Positions 15,638-25,700 of a DNA stretch of 64,000 nt are shown in pieces. The DNA comes from Actinomycetes bacterium (GTDB taxonomy: Bacteria > Actinomycetota > Aquicultoria > Aquicultorales > Aquicultoraceae), in NCBI GenBank assembly GCA_021794835.1, contig JAJYQA010000019.1:1-64000 (forward strand), read 5' to 3'. The notes under the pieces are model-generated. The model saw only the letters and a list, made by a program, of their open reading frames with translations. It did no database searches and was not told the DNA's origin. The position numbers and the translations under genes were made by a program. Numbering within the stretch: the first letter of the stretch is position 1; every line of letters begins with the position of its first letter.

Positions 15638-15791
15638 GTGTCAGACACCCCGCAGTGCGACTACCAGGTGTTTTGGAGCAGAATTACTATAAAAGTGTGC
15701 AATTGTGAATCTAGCATATTTCACAATCGCACACTTTTTCTGTTTGCATATCTTATTTGCGCTGGTAGGTAAAGTGGGCGGTGTCTGACAC
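15638..15791. repeat. Nested inverted-repeat element, copy B
   Basis: A 154-base element of the same design as copy A: ends GTGTCAGACAC (15638-15648) and complement (15781-15791), with an inner inverted repeat AAAAGTGTGCAATTGTGA (15691-15708) and a near-perfect complement at 15721-15738 (one mismatch). The inner arms of A and B share GTGTGC and TTGTGA, so both copies are one family. Confidence 0.7.
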
Positions 15792-15815
15792 CACCGCTAT
15801 CTTCTTACCTGGTCA
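15781..15815. repeat. About 34-base direct repeat bracketing brnTA
   Basis: The right end of element B plus CGCTATCTTCTTACCTGGTCA (15795-15815) repeats, almost unchanged, the left end of element A plus the same 21 bases (14843-14876). The two copies lie 938 bases apart in direct orientation around brnT-brnA. Confidence 0.65.
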
Positions 15816-15825
15816 GTTTAAGATA

Positions 15826-15888
15826 AATTCAAGAAATTCTTGAATTATTTCGATAAAATGGGTAAACTCTAATTACCTGCCTAGGTAA
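15826..15888 (+). promoter_or_regulatory. Promoter and operators of the XRE-ImmA gene
   Basis: A perfect palindrome of two 10-base arms (AATTCAAGAA and complement) around one base at 15826-15846 covers the -35 box TTGAAT (15840-15845). A 17-base spacer leads to TAAACT (15863-15868). Downstream is a second inverted repeat TTACCT-GCCT-AGGTAA (15873-15888). Both are likely sites for the HTH protein encoded next. Confidence 0.6.
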
Positions 15889-15906
15889 AATAAGGGGAGC
15901 GTTATT

Positions 15907-17040
15907 ATGAATGAACCCGACCTCAAGAAAATCCTTGCTACCAAGATAAAACAAGCTAGAAAACGTCTTGGTTATACTCAAGAAGATTTGGCAAAAGCAG
16001 CCTCATTGCCGCATCCGCAAACGGTCTCCGACATAGAGAAAGGTGAGCGTGAGGTAAAAGTTTGGGAGTTAGCCAATATAGCCAGGGCGCTTCACGCTGA
16101 CATTATGGCTTTCATGAGTGTTGGTGATTTGCCTGCACTCAGCCATGTTGCTTGGCGGGTACAGCCACAACATGGTAAAGAAGAGATGGAAGCCAGCTTT
16201 TTGGGGAAGTGCACCATTTATGCAGAACTCGAGAACCTGCTCGGTTTTTATAACCAGCAGCCGCTTCCTCAATACGAGATAAACCCGCGTGAATTAGATT
16301 TTACTAGAGTGGATAATATCGCTAGGGAAATGAACCAAGTATTGGATCTAGGATCTAAGCCGGCTCTTTCGCTAACAAAGGTCTTAGAGGATAACTTTGG
16401 CGTAAAGATCTGGTATTACGATATAGAAGATGGGTCGGCCGCATCGGCGAAAGGCGATTTTGGGGCGGCTATTTTAATGAATCTAAAGGAAGCTCCATGG
16501 CGTCGAAACTACAGTTTTGCACATGAACTTTTTCATCTGATCACCTGGGATGCCACAAGAGCGTGGGAATCCAATTCCTCGCATTGGACCAATCTTGAGA
16601 AAATGGCCGATGCGTTTGCCTCTTATTTGTTAATGCCCAAGGACGCGGTCAGAGAAGCTCTTGAACATCGGCTCCAGGATGAGGTTATACATTATAGCGA
16701 TCTTGTTGAAATCGCCCGTGAGTTCGAGGTTTCAACCGCGGCTTTACTCTGGCGCCTGTACCGCCTGGGCAAGGTTAGCCAGGATAAAGTATTAGAGCTT
16801 CTCAATGACCCCAAATTTCGGGTTATTGATAAATCAACAATGCATGCCAATTGGCAGAATCCGTTACCATTGCCAGATCGTTTCGTACGGTTGGCGTTTC
16901 TCGCTTATCAAAAAGGCAAGTTGTCGCGTATGCAGCTATCCAAATACCTTGATACGAGCTTAATCGACCTTCCAAACACCCTTTCGCAGTACGGTTTTGA
17001 TGAGTGGGAGAACTACGAACTTGAAATTACTGCTTCTTGA
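15907..17040 (+). CDS. XRE-family regulator with ImmA/IrrE metallopeptidase
   Basis: A 377-residue protein. An HTH domain at about 10-65 (KIKQARKRLGYTQEDLAKAASLP...TVSDIEKGE) is joined to a zinc metallopeptidase with HELFH at about residue 207 (HExxH) and a downstream glutamate in EKMADAFASYLLMP. ImmA/IrrE proteins cleave repressors or antitoxins in response to DNA damage or stress; the fused HTH suggests it controls its own operon. The following gene is the remains of a PIN-domain gene whose start overlaps the stop codon, so this was probably a regulator/PIN toxin pair. Confidence 0.9.
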   Translation: MNEPDLKKILATKIKQARKRLGYTQEDLAKAASLPHPQTVSDIEKGEREVKVWELANIARALHADIMAFMSVGDLPALSHVAWRVQPQHGKEEMEASFLGKCTIYAELENLLGFYNQQPLPQYEINPRELDFTRVDNIAREMNQVLDLGSKPALSLTKVLEDNFGVKIWYYDIEDGSAASAKGDFGAAILMNLKEAPWRRNYSFAHELFHLITWDATRAWESNSSHWTNLEKMADAFASYLLMPKDAVREALEHRLQDEVIHYSDLVEIAREFEVSTAALLWRLYRLGKVSQDKVLELLNDPKFRVIDKSTMHANWQNPLPLPDRFVRLAFLAYQKGKLSRMQLSKYLDTSLIDLPNTLSQYGFDEWENYELEITAS

Positions 17041-17273
17041 TGCAAATATGATTATTAAAGCTCACAAGCTCGGTATATGGGAATTACTGATTGAGAAGGC
17101 CGAGATTATTGTTCCATCAGGTGAACAAATAATATCCATGTATCCATGAAAAAGCGCTAAAGTCTTTAGGTTTAGAGAAGAAATTGGACTTCTGGTTCTC
17201 CGAAGACTTCTGTAAAAAGCACTTAGATATAGGCAACATGAACTTTATCCAGGGAAGGGGTCTGGCCAAATGA
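17021..17273 (+). pseudogene. PIN-domain gene, broken
   Basis: A TTG at 17021 inside the end of the previous gene opens KLLLLDANMIIKAHKLGIWELLIEKAEIIVPS, the N-terminal strand of a PIN nuclease with its first catalytic Asp, but a stop occurs at 17147. In another frame the sequence goes on as EKALKSLGLEKKLDFWFSEDF...KKHLDIGNMNFIQGRGLAK to a stop at 17271-17273, matching a PIN C-terminus. The middle, with the other acidic residues, has been deleted. The broken toxin leaves the XRE-ImmA gene without its partner. 17274-17398 shows no gene. Confidence 0.65.
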
Positions 17274-17398
17274 TGAGCCTTGTCCCGCTCGCCTTGACTT
17301 GCAAGTATTAATTACGTAGCATTCGTATAAGGATAATGGTATTCATAGTATAGTGATCGGAACCTTGCAATAACCAAAAACCTGAATTAAGAATAAAT

Positions 17399-18193
17399 AT
17401 GGCAGAAATATCCTGCTGGCAAGCAGGTCTTAAGAAAAAAAGAAAAAATGGACGGTCCTACAAAAATCCAAACTCTCAATTTGGAGGACCGTTCCCGGTG
17501 GCGGTAGGAAGCATTGCCACCGCATTTATGGCCATAGCTACCCTTTGTTTGGGTTGGCAAACAAAAAGAGTGGCTGCGGAAACCAAAAGAATTGTTGACG
17601 AGCCCAGAAAAGAAGAAATACAAAGGGCATTCCAGTCCTTGTTCCTTAATCTGCGCAGAGATATTATACAGTACGACAAACTTAATTACCGACTTAACCG
17701 CTGCGATATGATGGTTTTGGACCTCTCTAAAAAAGAAGAGATTCAGAAATCGCTGAGCCGGCTCACCGCTGTTGAATTTTCCGCTTTTCAAAAAATGGGT
17801 AGCTTGCTTGAAAAGCTACTGTTACCGAAAAAGTTTTTGCAGAGGGTATGGAGCATTGAAACCAATATAAATTCTACACTTATAAAACTTGATAATCTGA
17901 TCCAGAACATAGCATCCTCTTCTGATATTTCTAGCGAGGTGAACCAGACTATCCCAAATAATGTTAATGTAATCCGGCTTTATCAGCGGCAGCTTGCTTG
18001 CTACTTCATCGTTAAAGCAGATGAGCAGGGGTACAAAGAGGTAGCGGAAACGATGCGTGGGATCAACGAATTTGCTCCGGATCAATATATGCAGCGAAAG
18101 GAAAATTATTTGCCAGAGTCAGGTATGGAACCGGAATTGGATGGCCCCTATGCTGATTGCAAGATTGAAGCTCTTATTGCTAGAGCTAAATAG
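17399..18193 (+). CDS. DUF4760-like membrane-anchored protein, function unknown
   Basis: A 264-residue protein with one membrane helix near residues 34-54 (VAVGSIATAFMAIATLCLGW) and a long, mostly helical soluble part with no known catalytic motif. The layout (N-terminal helix, then TKRVAAETKRIVDE... helices) resembles DUF4760-type proteins, which occur around defence islands, but the match is weak. The ribosome site is poor. It is read in the same direction as the hsd operon 340 bases downstream; no functional link is established. Confidence 0.6.
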   Translation: MAEISCWQAGLKKKRKNGRSYKNPNSQFGGPFPVAVGSIATAFMAIATLCLGWQTKRVAAETKRIVDEPRKEEIQRAFQSLFLNLRRDIIQYDKLNYRLNRCDMMVLDLSKKEEIQKSLSRLTAVEFSAFQKMGSLLEKLLLPKKFLQRVWSIETNINSTLIKLDNLIQNIASSSDISSEVNQTIPNNVNVIRLYQRQLACYFIVKADEQGYKEVAETMRGINEFAPDQYMQRKENYLPESGMEPELDGPYADCKIEALIARAK

Positions 18194-18532
18194 CCGACCG
18201 CAATCTTTGAGAGATTCACGGCGACGTGAAGATGGGGATGTGGCTCAGTAGCTCCAATAGAACACCGCCCGGTAGCGCATCAGACCTAAGCGTTGATATC
18301 TCGTCGATCTACCGCTTAAGATTTACTTATACCACGGCTTTTAAGCCCTGGTGCCCCAGTTTTAATGCAATACGTGATCTGCCGGGGAATAAAGAAAACA
18401 AAAGAACAGAGGTATAATCCGTGTCTACCTTGCTATAATATAGGGCAGGAAAATCCTAACAAATATCGAAGATACATATATTATTAAGACCCCGGTCTTA
18501 ATTTCGATAATCTCTAAATCCGGAGGCGTGTC
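18194..18532 (+). promoter_or_regulatory. hsd leader region with palindrome
   Basis: No gene is seen. Two TATAAT boxes occur (18413-18418 and 18434-18439) without clear -35 boxes. An inverted repeat ATTAAGAC-CCCG-GTCTTAAT lies at 18483-18502, between these and hsdM, and could be an operator for restriction control. A CCGGAGG ribosome site follows at 18520-18526. Confidence 0.4.
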
Positions 18533-20566
18533 TTGAATAATTTCGGGGAAAAAGTCAACTTCATCTGGAGCATAGCCGAGCTTTTGCGCGATAGCTTTAA
18601 GCGCAGCAAATACCAGGACGTTATTTTGCCGCTGACCGTCCTGCGGCGTATCGATTGCGTTCTTGAGCCGACAAAAGATAAAGTTCTTAAAACCAACGCC
18701 AAGCTGAAGGGCAAGCTCGAAAATCTCAGCCCGCATCTTTGCAAGGCATCCGGTTTCGCGTTTTACAACACTTCGCTATATACCTTCGAGCGCTTGCTGG
18801 ATGATTCCCCGAGTCTTGCCGCCAACCTTCGCAACTACATAAACGGCTTTAGCGATAACATGCGCGAGGTGCTGGAAAAGTTCGATTTCGATAACACCAT
18901 AAGCAAGCTCGATGAGGCCGGGCTGCTGTTTTTGGTTATGGAGCGCTTCAAGAATATCGATCTTCACCCGGACAAGGTTAGCAATCTCGAGATGGGCTAT
19001 ATCTTCGAGGATTTGATCCGGCGGTTCAATGAGGCAATGAATGAAAACCCCGGCGAGCACTTCACGCCGAGAGAAGTCATCGAGCTCATGGCGAGCCTGC
19101 TCATTTCAAAAGACGCCGATATCTTAAGCCGCAACCATATTATCCGCACCGTATACGACCCGTGCTGTGGCTCGGGTGGCATGTTAACGATAGCTAAGAA
19201 TAAAATCTTTGGGATTAACCCGAATGCCGATATACACCTTTTCGGCCAGGAGGTTAACCCAGAGACGTTTGGGGTGTGCAAATCCGACCTGTATATGAAA
19301 AGCGCGGATGGCCGGGACGCAGAAAACATAGCGTTCGGCAGCACGCTTTCGAACGATCGCCATGCCGATAAGCGCTTTGATTACTTGCTTACCAATCCGC
19401 CTTTCGGGAAAGAATGGAAGATGGACAAAGACGCCGTAGAAAGGGAGGCCGAGCGCGGATACGCCGGGCGCTTTGGCGCGGGGCTGCCGCGCATAAGCGA
19501 CGGCCAGCTTCTTTTTCTGCAGCACATGCTCGGGAGAATGAAAGATCCGCAGGACGGGGGAAGCAGGGTCGCAATCGTTATGAACGGCTCGCCACTTTTC
19601 ACCGGCGATGCGGGGAGCGGCGAGAGCGAGATACGCCGCTGGATACTGGAAAGCGATTATCTCGAGGCCATCATCGCCCTGCCTGAGCAGTTGTTCTATA
19701 ACACCGGCATCGCGACCTATGTTTGGGTACTTACCAACCGCAAAGAAGAGAAGAGAAAAAATAAAGTGCAGCTTATCAACGCCACAAGTTTTTGGACCCC
19801 GATGCGCAAGAGCCTCGGCGATAAGCGGCGCCAAATTTCCAAAGATCAAATAAGCGAGATTACGGCGATCCATAGCGCCTTTTCGGAGGGCGAGTTCTGC
19901 AAGGTTTTCGATACCGGGGACTTCGGTTACCGCAAGATCACCGTCGAGCGCCCGCTGCGCTTAAACTTCCGGGCGATTCCCGAGCGCAGCGAGAGGCTAA
20001 AAGACGAAAAGGCATTTATAAACCTTGCAGTTAGCAGAAAGAAAAATGTGGAGCAAAAAGCAAAAGAAGAAGCCGGGGGGCGAAAGCAGCAAGAAGCTAT
20101 CCGGGCTGCGCTTGATACCATGCCGGATGCACTTTTTAAAGACCGTCCGTCTTTTGAAAAAGCCCTTGATAAAGCGTTTAAAGAAGCTGACTTGAAACTT
20201 AATGCGGCGCTTCGCAAAGCGGTTTTATCAGCACTCTCCGAGCGTGACGAAACCGCTGAAGTCTGCCTGGATAAAGACGGTTTCCCCGAAGCGGATTCCG
20301 AGCTGCGCGATACCGAGAGCGTGCCGCTAAAAGAGGACATAAACGCCTTCTTTGAGCGGGAGGTAAAGCCGCACGTGCCGGATGCCTGGATAAATACCGC
20401 CATTCGAGACCATAAGGACGGCCGGATAGGCAAGGTAGGCTACGAGATTAACTTCAACCGTTACTTCTATAAATACCGGCCACCACGACCGTTGGAAGAG
20501 ATTGAGTCCGACATAAAAGCGATCGAGAAAGAAATTATCGAGATGCTAAAAGAGGTAACGGGATGA
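18533..20566 (+). CDS. hsdM: Type I restriction-modification methyltransferase subunit
   Basis: A 677-residue HsdM starting at TTG with a good ribosome site. The N-terminal helical domain (about 1-160) is followed by the N6-adenine methyltransferase core: motif I DPCCGSGGM near 213 and motif IV NPPF near 290. The long C-terminal region (about 480-677) is rich in charged helices and is longer than in classical HsdM, as in type I enzymes with an extended C-terminus. It binds S-adenosylmethionine and methylates adenine within the site chosen by HsdS. The stop overlaps the hsdS start. Confidence 0.95.
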   Translation: MNNFGEKVNFIWSIAELLRDSFKRSKYQDVILPLTVLRRIDCVLEPTKDKVLKTNAKLKGKLENLSPHLCKASGFAFYNTSLYTFERLLDDSPSLAANLRNYINGFSDNMREVLEKFDFDNTISKLDEAGLLFLVMERFKNIDLHPDKVSNLEMGYIFEDLIRRFNEAMNENPGEHFTPREVIELMASLLISKDADILSRNHIIRTVYDPCCGSGGMLTIAKNKIFGINPNADIHLFGQEVNPETFGVCKSDLYMKSADGRDAENIAFGSTLSNDRHADKRFDYLLTNPPFGKEWKMDKDAVEREAERGYAGRFGAGLPRISDGQLLFLQHMLGRMKDPQDGGSRVAIVMNGSPLFTGDAGSGESEIRRWILESDYLEAIIALPEQLFYNTGIATYVWVLTNRKEEKRKNKVQLINATSFWTPMRKSLGDKRRQISKDQISEITAIHSAFSEGEFCKVFDTGDFGYRKITVERPLRLNFRAIPERSERLKDEKAFINLAVSRKKNVEQKAKEEAGGRKQQEAIRAALDTMPDALFKDRPSFEKALDKAFKEADLKLNAALRKAVLSALSERDETAEVCLDKDGFPEADSELRDTESVPLKEDINAFFEREVKPHVPDAWINTAIRDHKDGRIGKVGYEINFNRYFYKYRPPRPLEEIESDIKAIEKEIIEMLKEVTG

Positions 20567-21864
20567 GCACAACCATACCGCAAATAGATGCCTCAGTCGT
20601 TAAGAAATGGAAGCGGTATCCCGCTTATAAAGATTCGGGCGTTGAGTGGTTAGGGGAAGTGCCGGAGGGTTGGGGCGTTATACGTTTCAAGTATGTAGCT
20701 CGCATTAATTATGGGGATTCCCTACCGTTGGACATGCGGGAGGACGGCGAATTCTTGGTTTTTGGATCGAATGGGCCGGTTGGCACTCATTCGCTGCCAA
20801 ATACGTTAGCGCCTGCCCTAGTTATTGGGCGAAAAGGCTCTTTTGGAAAGTTAAATCTCTCAGATAAACCATGCTTTGCTATTGATACAACCTATTACAT
20901 AGATTCAAAGCAAACTAGAGCTGATATCCGCTGGTTATTCTATGCTCTATCACTTCTAGGTCTTGATGCAATATCTGAAGATAGCGCCGTACCAGGCCTT
21001 AGCCGTGAATTTGTTCACGAACAATGGCTACCACAGATATTTTTTGACGAGCAACAAGCCATCGCTAGTTACCTCGACCGCGAAACCGCCAAGATAGATA
21101 GGCTTATTAGCAAAAGAGAGCAGTTGATTGAACTATTAAAGGAAAAGCGGGTTGCTGTCATCAGCCATGCCGTTACAAAAGGCCTTGACCCTGCGGTGGA
21201 GATGAAGGACTCAGGCGTTGAGTGGCTTGGCCAAATACCGGCCCATTGGATAGTTAAGCGGCTTAAATACGCCTGCCAGGTTAACCCTCCTAAATCAGAG
21301 CTAGCGAATCTTTCGACTGAGACTCAAGTTTCTTTTTTGCCAATGGAACTGGTAGGGGAAGATGGCGTGCTGTCTCTTGGTGAGACGAGGACAATTGAGC
21401 AAGTCCGGGAAGGCTACACATATTTTCGAGACCAGGATGTAATTGTGGCCAAAATTACCCCATGTTTTGAGAATGGAGAAGGAGCGCTCTGCAATAATCT
21501 TTTAAACAGCATCGGTTTTGGCACGACCGAACTATATGTATTGCGGGCAAAAGAAGGAATTTACCCTAAGTATATATATTATTTGACTAAATCTCGCCCC
21601 TTTAGGGCGCTCGGTGCTGCCATGATGCATGGTACAGCTGGACAACAGCGGGTACCTGATGATTTTGTTAAAGATTTTCGGTTGGGTTTTTCTTCGAGTA
21701 TTGAACAACAAGCCATCGTCGATTACCTCGACCGTGAAACAGCCAAAATCGACGCCCTCGTCAATAAAATCCGGGAAGGTATCGAAAAGCTAAAAGAATA
21801 CCGCACGGCGCTAATCTCAGGGGCCGTAACCGGCAAAATAGATGTAAGGGGTGAGGTGCAGTGA
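20563..21864 (+). CDS. hsdS: Type I restriction-modification specificity subunit
   Basis: A 433-residue HsdS. Two target-recognition domains follow the phrases KDSGVEWLGEVPEGW and KDSGVEWLGQIPAHW, each ending in a conserved helical repeat (DRETAKIDRLISKREQLIELLKEKR and DRETAKIDALVNKIREGIEKLKEYR). These helices set the spacing of the bipartite DNA site. It starts with ATG overlapping the hsdM stop (ATGA) and ends overlapping the next gene by four bases. The recognition sequence cannot be read from the protein. Confidence 0.95.
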   Translation: MSTTIPQIDASVVKKWKRYPAYKDSGVEWLGEVPEGWGVIRFKYVARINYGDSLPLDMREDGEFLVFGSNGPVGTHSLPNTLAPALVIGRKGSFGKLNLSDKPCFAIDTTYYIDSKQTRADIRWLFYALSLLGLDAISEDSAVPGLSREFVHEQWLPQIFFDEQQAIASYLDRETAKIDRLISKREQLIELLKEKRVAVISHAVTKGLDPAVEMKDSGVEWLGQIPAHWIVKRLKYACQVNPPKSELANLSTETQVSFLPMELVGEDGVLSLGETRTIEQVREGYTYFRDQDVIVAKITPCFENGEGALCNNLLNSIGFGTTELYVLRAKEGIYPKYIYYLTKSRPFRALGAAMMHGTAGQQRVPDDFVKDFRLGFSSSIEQQAIVDYLDRETAKIDALVNKIREGIEKLKEYRTALISGAVTGKIDVRGEVQ

Positions 21865-22775
21865 GCGATGTAAAGCTGTTTAAAATAGGCGGCAATGGTG
21901 TTAACGAGCTGGAGGGGCAATCAATCGCCGTGGAAAAATCACTCCAAACGCTCATCGAAAAACATCTTGACGCATTCCTTGGCGTGCGATTTCTCGCCAC
22001 TGAATACTCAACGGGTAAAACGCATGGCGGTCGGATTGATACGCTGGGTATCGATGAGAATGGGTGCCCGGTAATAATTGAGTACAAGAGGGCTCTTAAT
22101 GAAAACGTGATTAACCAGGGCTTATTTTATCTGGATTGGCTTTTAGACCACCGGGCTGAGTTTAAGTTGATGGTCATGGAAAGAATTGATAAGCAAACTG
22201 CCGATGCCATCGAATGGTCGAGCCCGCGCCTTCTGTGCATTGCCGGCGACTTTACTAAATATGATGTGCATGCGGTCCAACAGATCAACCGCAATATCGA
22301 GTTAATCCGCTACCGGCGATACGGCAATGAACTCATTTTGTTTGACCTGGTTAACGCTACAACGGTCCAAGTCACGAATGGCGAAAGCATGGCGATCGAA
22401 AAGGGTGCGAAGGGCCCATATAAGACCGTCACGGAGTTTCTTGCCCAAGCTAAGGACGATCTTGCCGACCGTCATGAGGCGTTAAAGGCATTCCTGCTTG
22501 CGCTGGGCGACGATGTTCAGATGAAGACCCTTAAAAACTATTTCGCGTTCAAGCGTTTCAAGAATTTTGCCTGTGTCGAGGTTCATCCCCAGACCGGTAA
22601 ACTATTGGTTTTTGTCAAAGTAAACCCCGATAACATTCAGCTGGAGAAGGGCTTTACGCGAGATGTCCGAAAAATCGGGCACTTCGCAACGGGTGATCTG
22701 GAGATTACCATCGGTTCGGACGCCGATCTGGAAAAGGCCAAACCACTATTAATCAAGAGCTACGAGGTGAGCTAA
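21861..22775 (+). CDS. PD-(D/E)xK nuclease-like protein with DUF5655 domain
   Basis: A 304-residue protein embedded in the hsd operon with a GTGA overlap at hsdS and no gap to hsdR. The N-terminal domain shows THGGRIDTLGIDENG and VIIEYKRA, the D...ExK core of NucS/DUF91-like nucleases, preceded by an early LEKHLDAFLGVRFLATEYS. The C-terminal part (about 185-304) is a DUF5655-type domain (KNYFAFKRFKNFACVEVHPQTGKLLVFVKV). Its placement between S and R implies a role with the restriction enzyme, either in the attack on foreign DNA or in safeguarding. The activity is inferred, not shown. Confidence 0.8.
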   Translation: MSDVKLFKIGGNGVNELEGQSIAVEKSLQTLIEKHLDAFLGVRFLATEYSTGKTHGGRIDTLGIDENGCPVIIEYKRALNENVINQGLFYLDWLLDHRAEFKLMVMERIDKQTADAIEWSSPRLLCIAGDFTKYDVHAVQQINRNIELIRYRRYGNELILFDLVNATTVQVTNGESMAIEKGAKGPYKTVTEFLAQAKDDLADRHEALKAFLLALGDDVQMKTLKNYFAFKRFKNFACVEVHPQTGKLLVFVKVNPDNIQLEKGFTRDVRKIGHFATGDLEITIGSDADLEKAKPLLIKSYEVS

Positions 22776-25700
22776 GTGGATGTTTCTGAGAAGAATTTCG
22801 AATCCTCGATAGAAGCCGTGCTTCTTGCAGGCGGGCACGATGCGATACCGGGGTGGCCTGAAACTATCGGCGAGTCTGAATCCCTCTATGGCGGTGGGCC
22901 CGGCGGCTATTATAAGCGCAAACCCGGCGACTATGATAAGTCGCTCTGCCTTATCCCCGGCGATGCCATAGATTTTATCTACGCCACCCAACCGACCGAA
23001 TGGGAGAAGTTTAAGAAGCAGCACGGCGCTGAGTCTAAAGATAAATTCTTCCAGCGCCTGGCCCAGGAAATCCGCAATCGCGGGACGCTTGAGGTGCTGC
23101 GAAAAGGCATCAAGGCCAACGGCTGCAAATTTCATCTTGCGTACTTTAAGCCGGTTAGCGGCTTAAATGCGGCGCTACAGAGTTTATACAAAGCCAATAT
23201 CTTCTCGGTGGTCAGGCAACTGAAGTATAGCGAGAAGACAGAGAGCAGCCTGGATCTGGCCTTGTTTCTTAACGGGTTGCCTGTTTTTACCGCCGAGTTG
23301 AAAAACCCGTTTACCGGTCAAAACGTTGAACATGCCATTTACCAGTACCGTTTTGACCGTGATGTTCGTGAGCCGCTATTTGCTTTTGGGCGGTGCCTGG
23401 CCCACTTCGCGGTCGACCCCGACCTGGTTTACATGACGACCCACCTTCAAGCAGGCAAAACGCGATTTCTGCCGTTTAATCGGGGCAACGGAACCGGCGC
23501 GGGCAATCCGCCCGCCTGGAAGGGTTTTGCGACCGCTTACCTCTGGGAGCAAATCTGGGCGCGGGATAGCGTGCTTAACCTCATCCAAAATTTCGTCCAG
23601 GTGGTCGAAGAAGAGGACGATAAAGGCAAGAAGACGGGCAAACGCAGCCTGATATTTCCACGCTATCACCAGCTTGATGCGGTACGGCGCTTGGTATCCG
23701 ACGCCCGTGCGAAGGGGCCCGGGCGCAAATATCTTATCCAACATAGCGCGGGGAGCGGTAAAAGCAACTCCATCGCCTGGCTTTCCCATCAGCTGGCAAG
23801 CCTTCATGACATGGAGGATGAACGCGTTTTTGATTCCATAATTGTCATTACCGACCGGCGTGTTCTTGACCGCCAGCTGCAGAGAACCGTGCGCCAGTTT
23901 GAGCAGACGCTGGGGATGGTTGAGAATATCGATCAAACCTCGCGGCAGCTTAAGGCGGCGCTTGAGGACGGCAAGAATATCATCGTAACTACCCTGCAGA
24001 AATTCCCAATGATCGCAAATGATATCGCCGCTTTATCCGGCAAGCGCTTTGCGGTAATCATCGACGAGGCGCACTCATCCCAGAGCGGAGAGAGTACAAA
24101 GAGCCTCAAGGTCGTTCTTTATAACGGAAACTTAGAGGAAGCGGAACTGGAGGATGGGGTAGAGGAAGATGATCTGGAGGATCGCATCGTCGATGAGATG
24201 AAAAAGCGCGGGCAACTGCCCAATGTTAGCTATTTCGCTTTTACGGCGACGCCCAAGCCTAAAACCCTCGAACTTTTCGGCACGCCCCAGTCTGACGGTC
24301 GGTTTGCGCCCTTTAGCCTTTATACCATGCGCCAGGCAATCGAAGAGCGTTTTATCATGGATGTGCTGGATAACTATACCACATACAAGAGCTACTTTAA
24401 TATCCTTAAGAAAATCGAAGACGACCCACGCTATGACAAGAAGAAGGCCGCTTTTTTAATGCGGTTATTTGTCGATTTACATGAACATACGATCGCCAAG
24501 AAGGTTGCAATCATAATCGAACACTTTGTAGGGCATAGCATGGGCCGGATTGACGGTAAGGCCAAGGCGATGATCGTCACGCGATCGCGCCTGCATGCGG
24601 TCCGCTATAAGCTTGCGGTTGATAAATACCTTAAGGAAAAAGGTCACCCGTTTAAAGCGCTGGTGGCGTTTTCGGGCACGGTGCGGGATGGGGGCCGCGA
24701 TTATACGGAGGCCAATATGAACGGTCACCCGGAAACGCAGACGGCCGAAATGTTTAAGCGAAACGAGTATCGTATCCTGATCGTTGCAAATAAATTCCAA
24801 ACTGGGTTTGACCAGCCATTACTGCATACCATGTACGTTGATAAAAAGCTGGGCGGGGTTAATGCCGTGCAGACCTTGAGCCGTCTAAATCGAGTGCACC
24901 CAGAGAAGAACGAGACGATGGTTCTCGATTTTGCAAATGAAGCAGAGGATATTCAAAAGGCCTTCGAACCCTATTACGAAAAAACGCTACTGAGAGAAGG
25001 CACGGACCCGAACCTTCTCTACGATCTGCAAACACGCCTGGATGATTACCACGTCTACGAGCAGACCGATATCGATAGTTTTGCGAAGATTTACTTTGAT
25101 CCCAAGGGCACGCAGGACAAGCTGCACGTTGCTTTAGGCCCGGTTGTTGGACGCTATAAAGAGGCCAACGAGGAAGAGAAAATAGATTTTCGAAGCCAGC
25201 TCAAGGATTATATACGCCTCTATGCATTTCTATCGCAGGTCATAAGCTTTGTAGATGTCGATTTAGAGAAGTTCTACGTTTTCGCAAAGCTTCTGCTGAA
25301 AAAATTACCGTTAACTAAAATCGACTTGCCTGTAGAAATTCAGCAGAACATAGACCTGGAATCCTATCGTATACGGGAAACATCGAAGGGAAAAATCAAG
25401 CTTGATCGGGGAGTGACAGAGCTAGAGCCGATTGGCCCTAAGAATTTGGGGCTCGGCCCGGGTGAGGATATGGAGCCTCTTTCGCAAATCATCAAAGAGG
25501 TCAATGAGCGCTTTGGAACCGAGTTTACGGAGGACGACCGCGTATTCATCCTACAGCTCGAAGCCGTGCTGGCCGAGGATGAAGCTTTAAAAGCCAGCAT
25601 GCTTATAAATTCACCGGATAATGCCCGGTTAACCTTTGACCACGTAGTTAATGATAAATTGCAGGAAATGGTCGATTCCAACTTCCGTTTTTACAAGCAG

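Noticed and set aside
14843..15815. The two nested inverted repeats as integron attC sites of a brnTA cassette
   Set aside because: They have no RYYYAAC/GTTRRRY boxes and no extrahelical bases; they look like a different repeat family.
19184..19873. Long minus-strand open frame inside hsdM
   Set aside because: It is antisense to strongly conserved methyltransferase motifs and shows no recognisable protein; it is a coding shadow.
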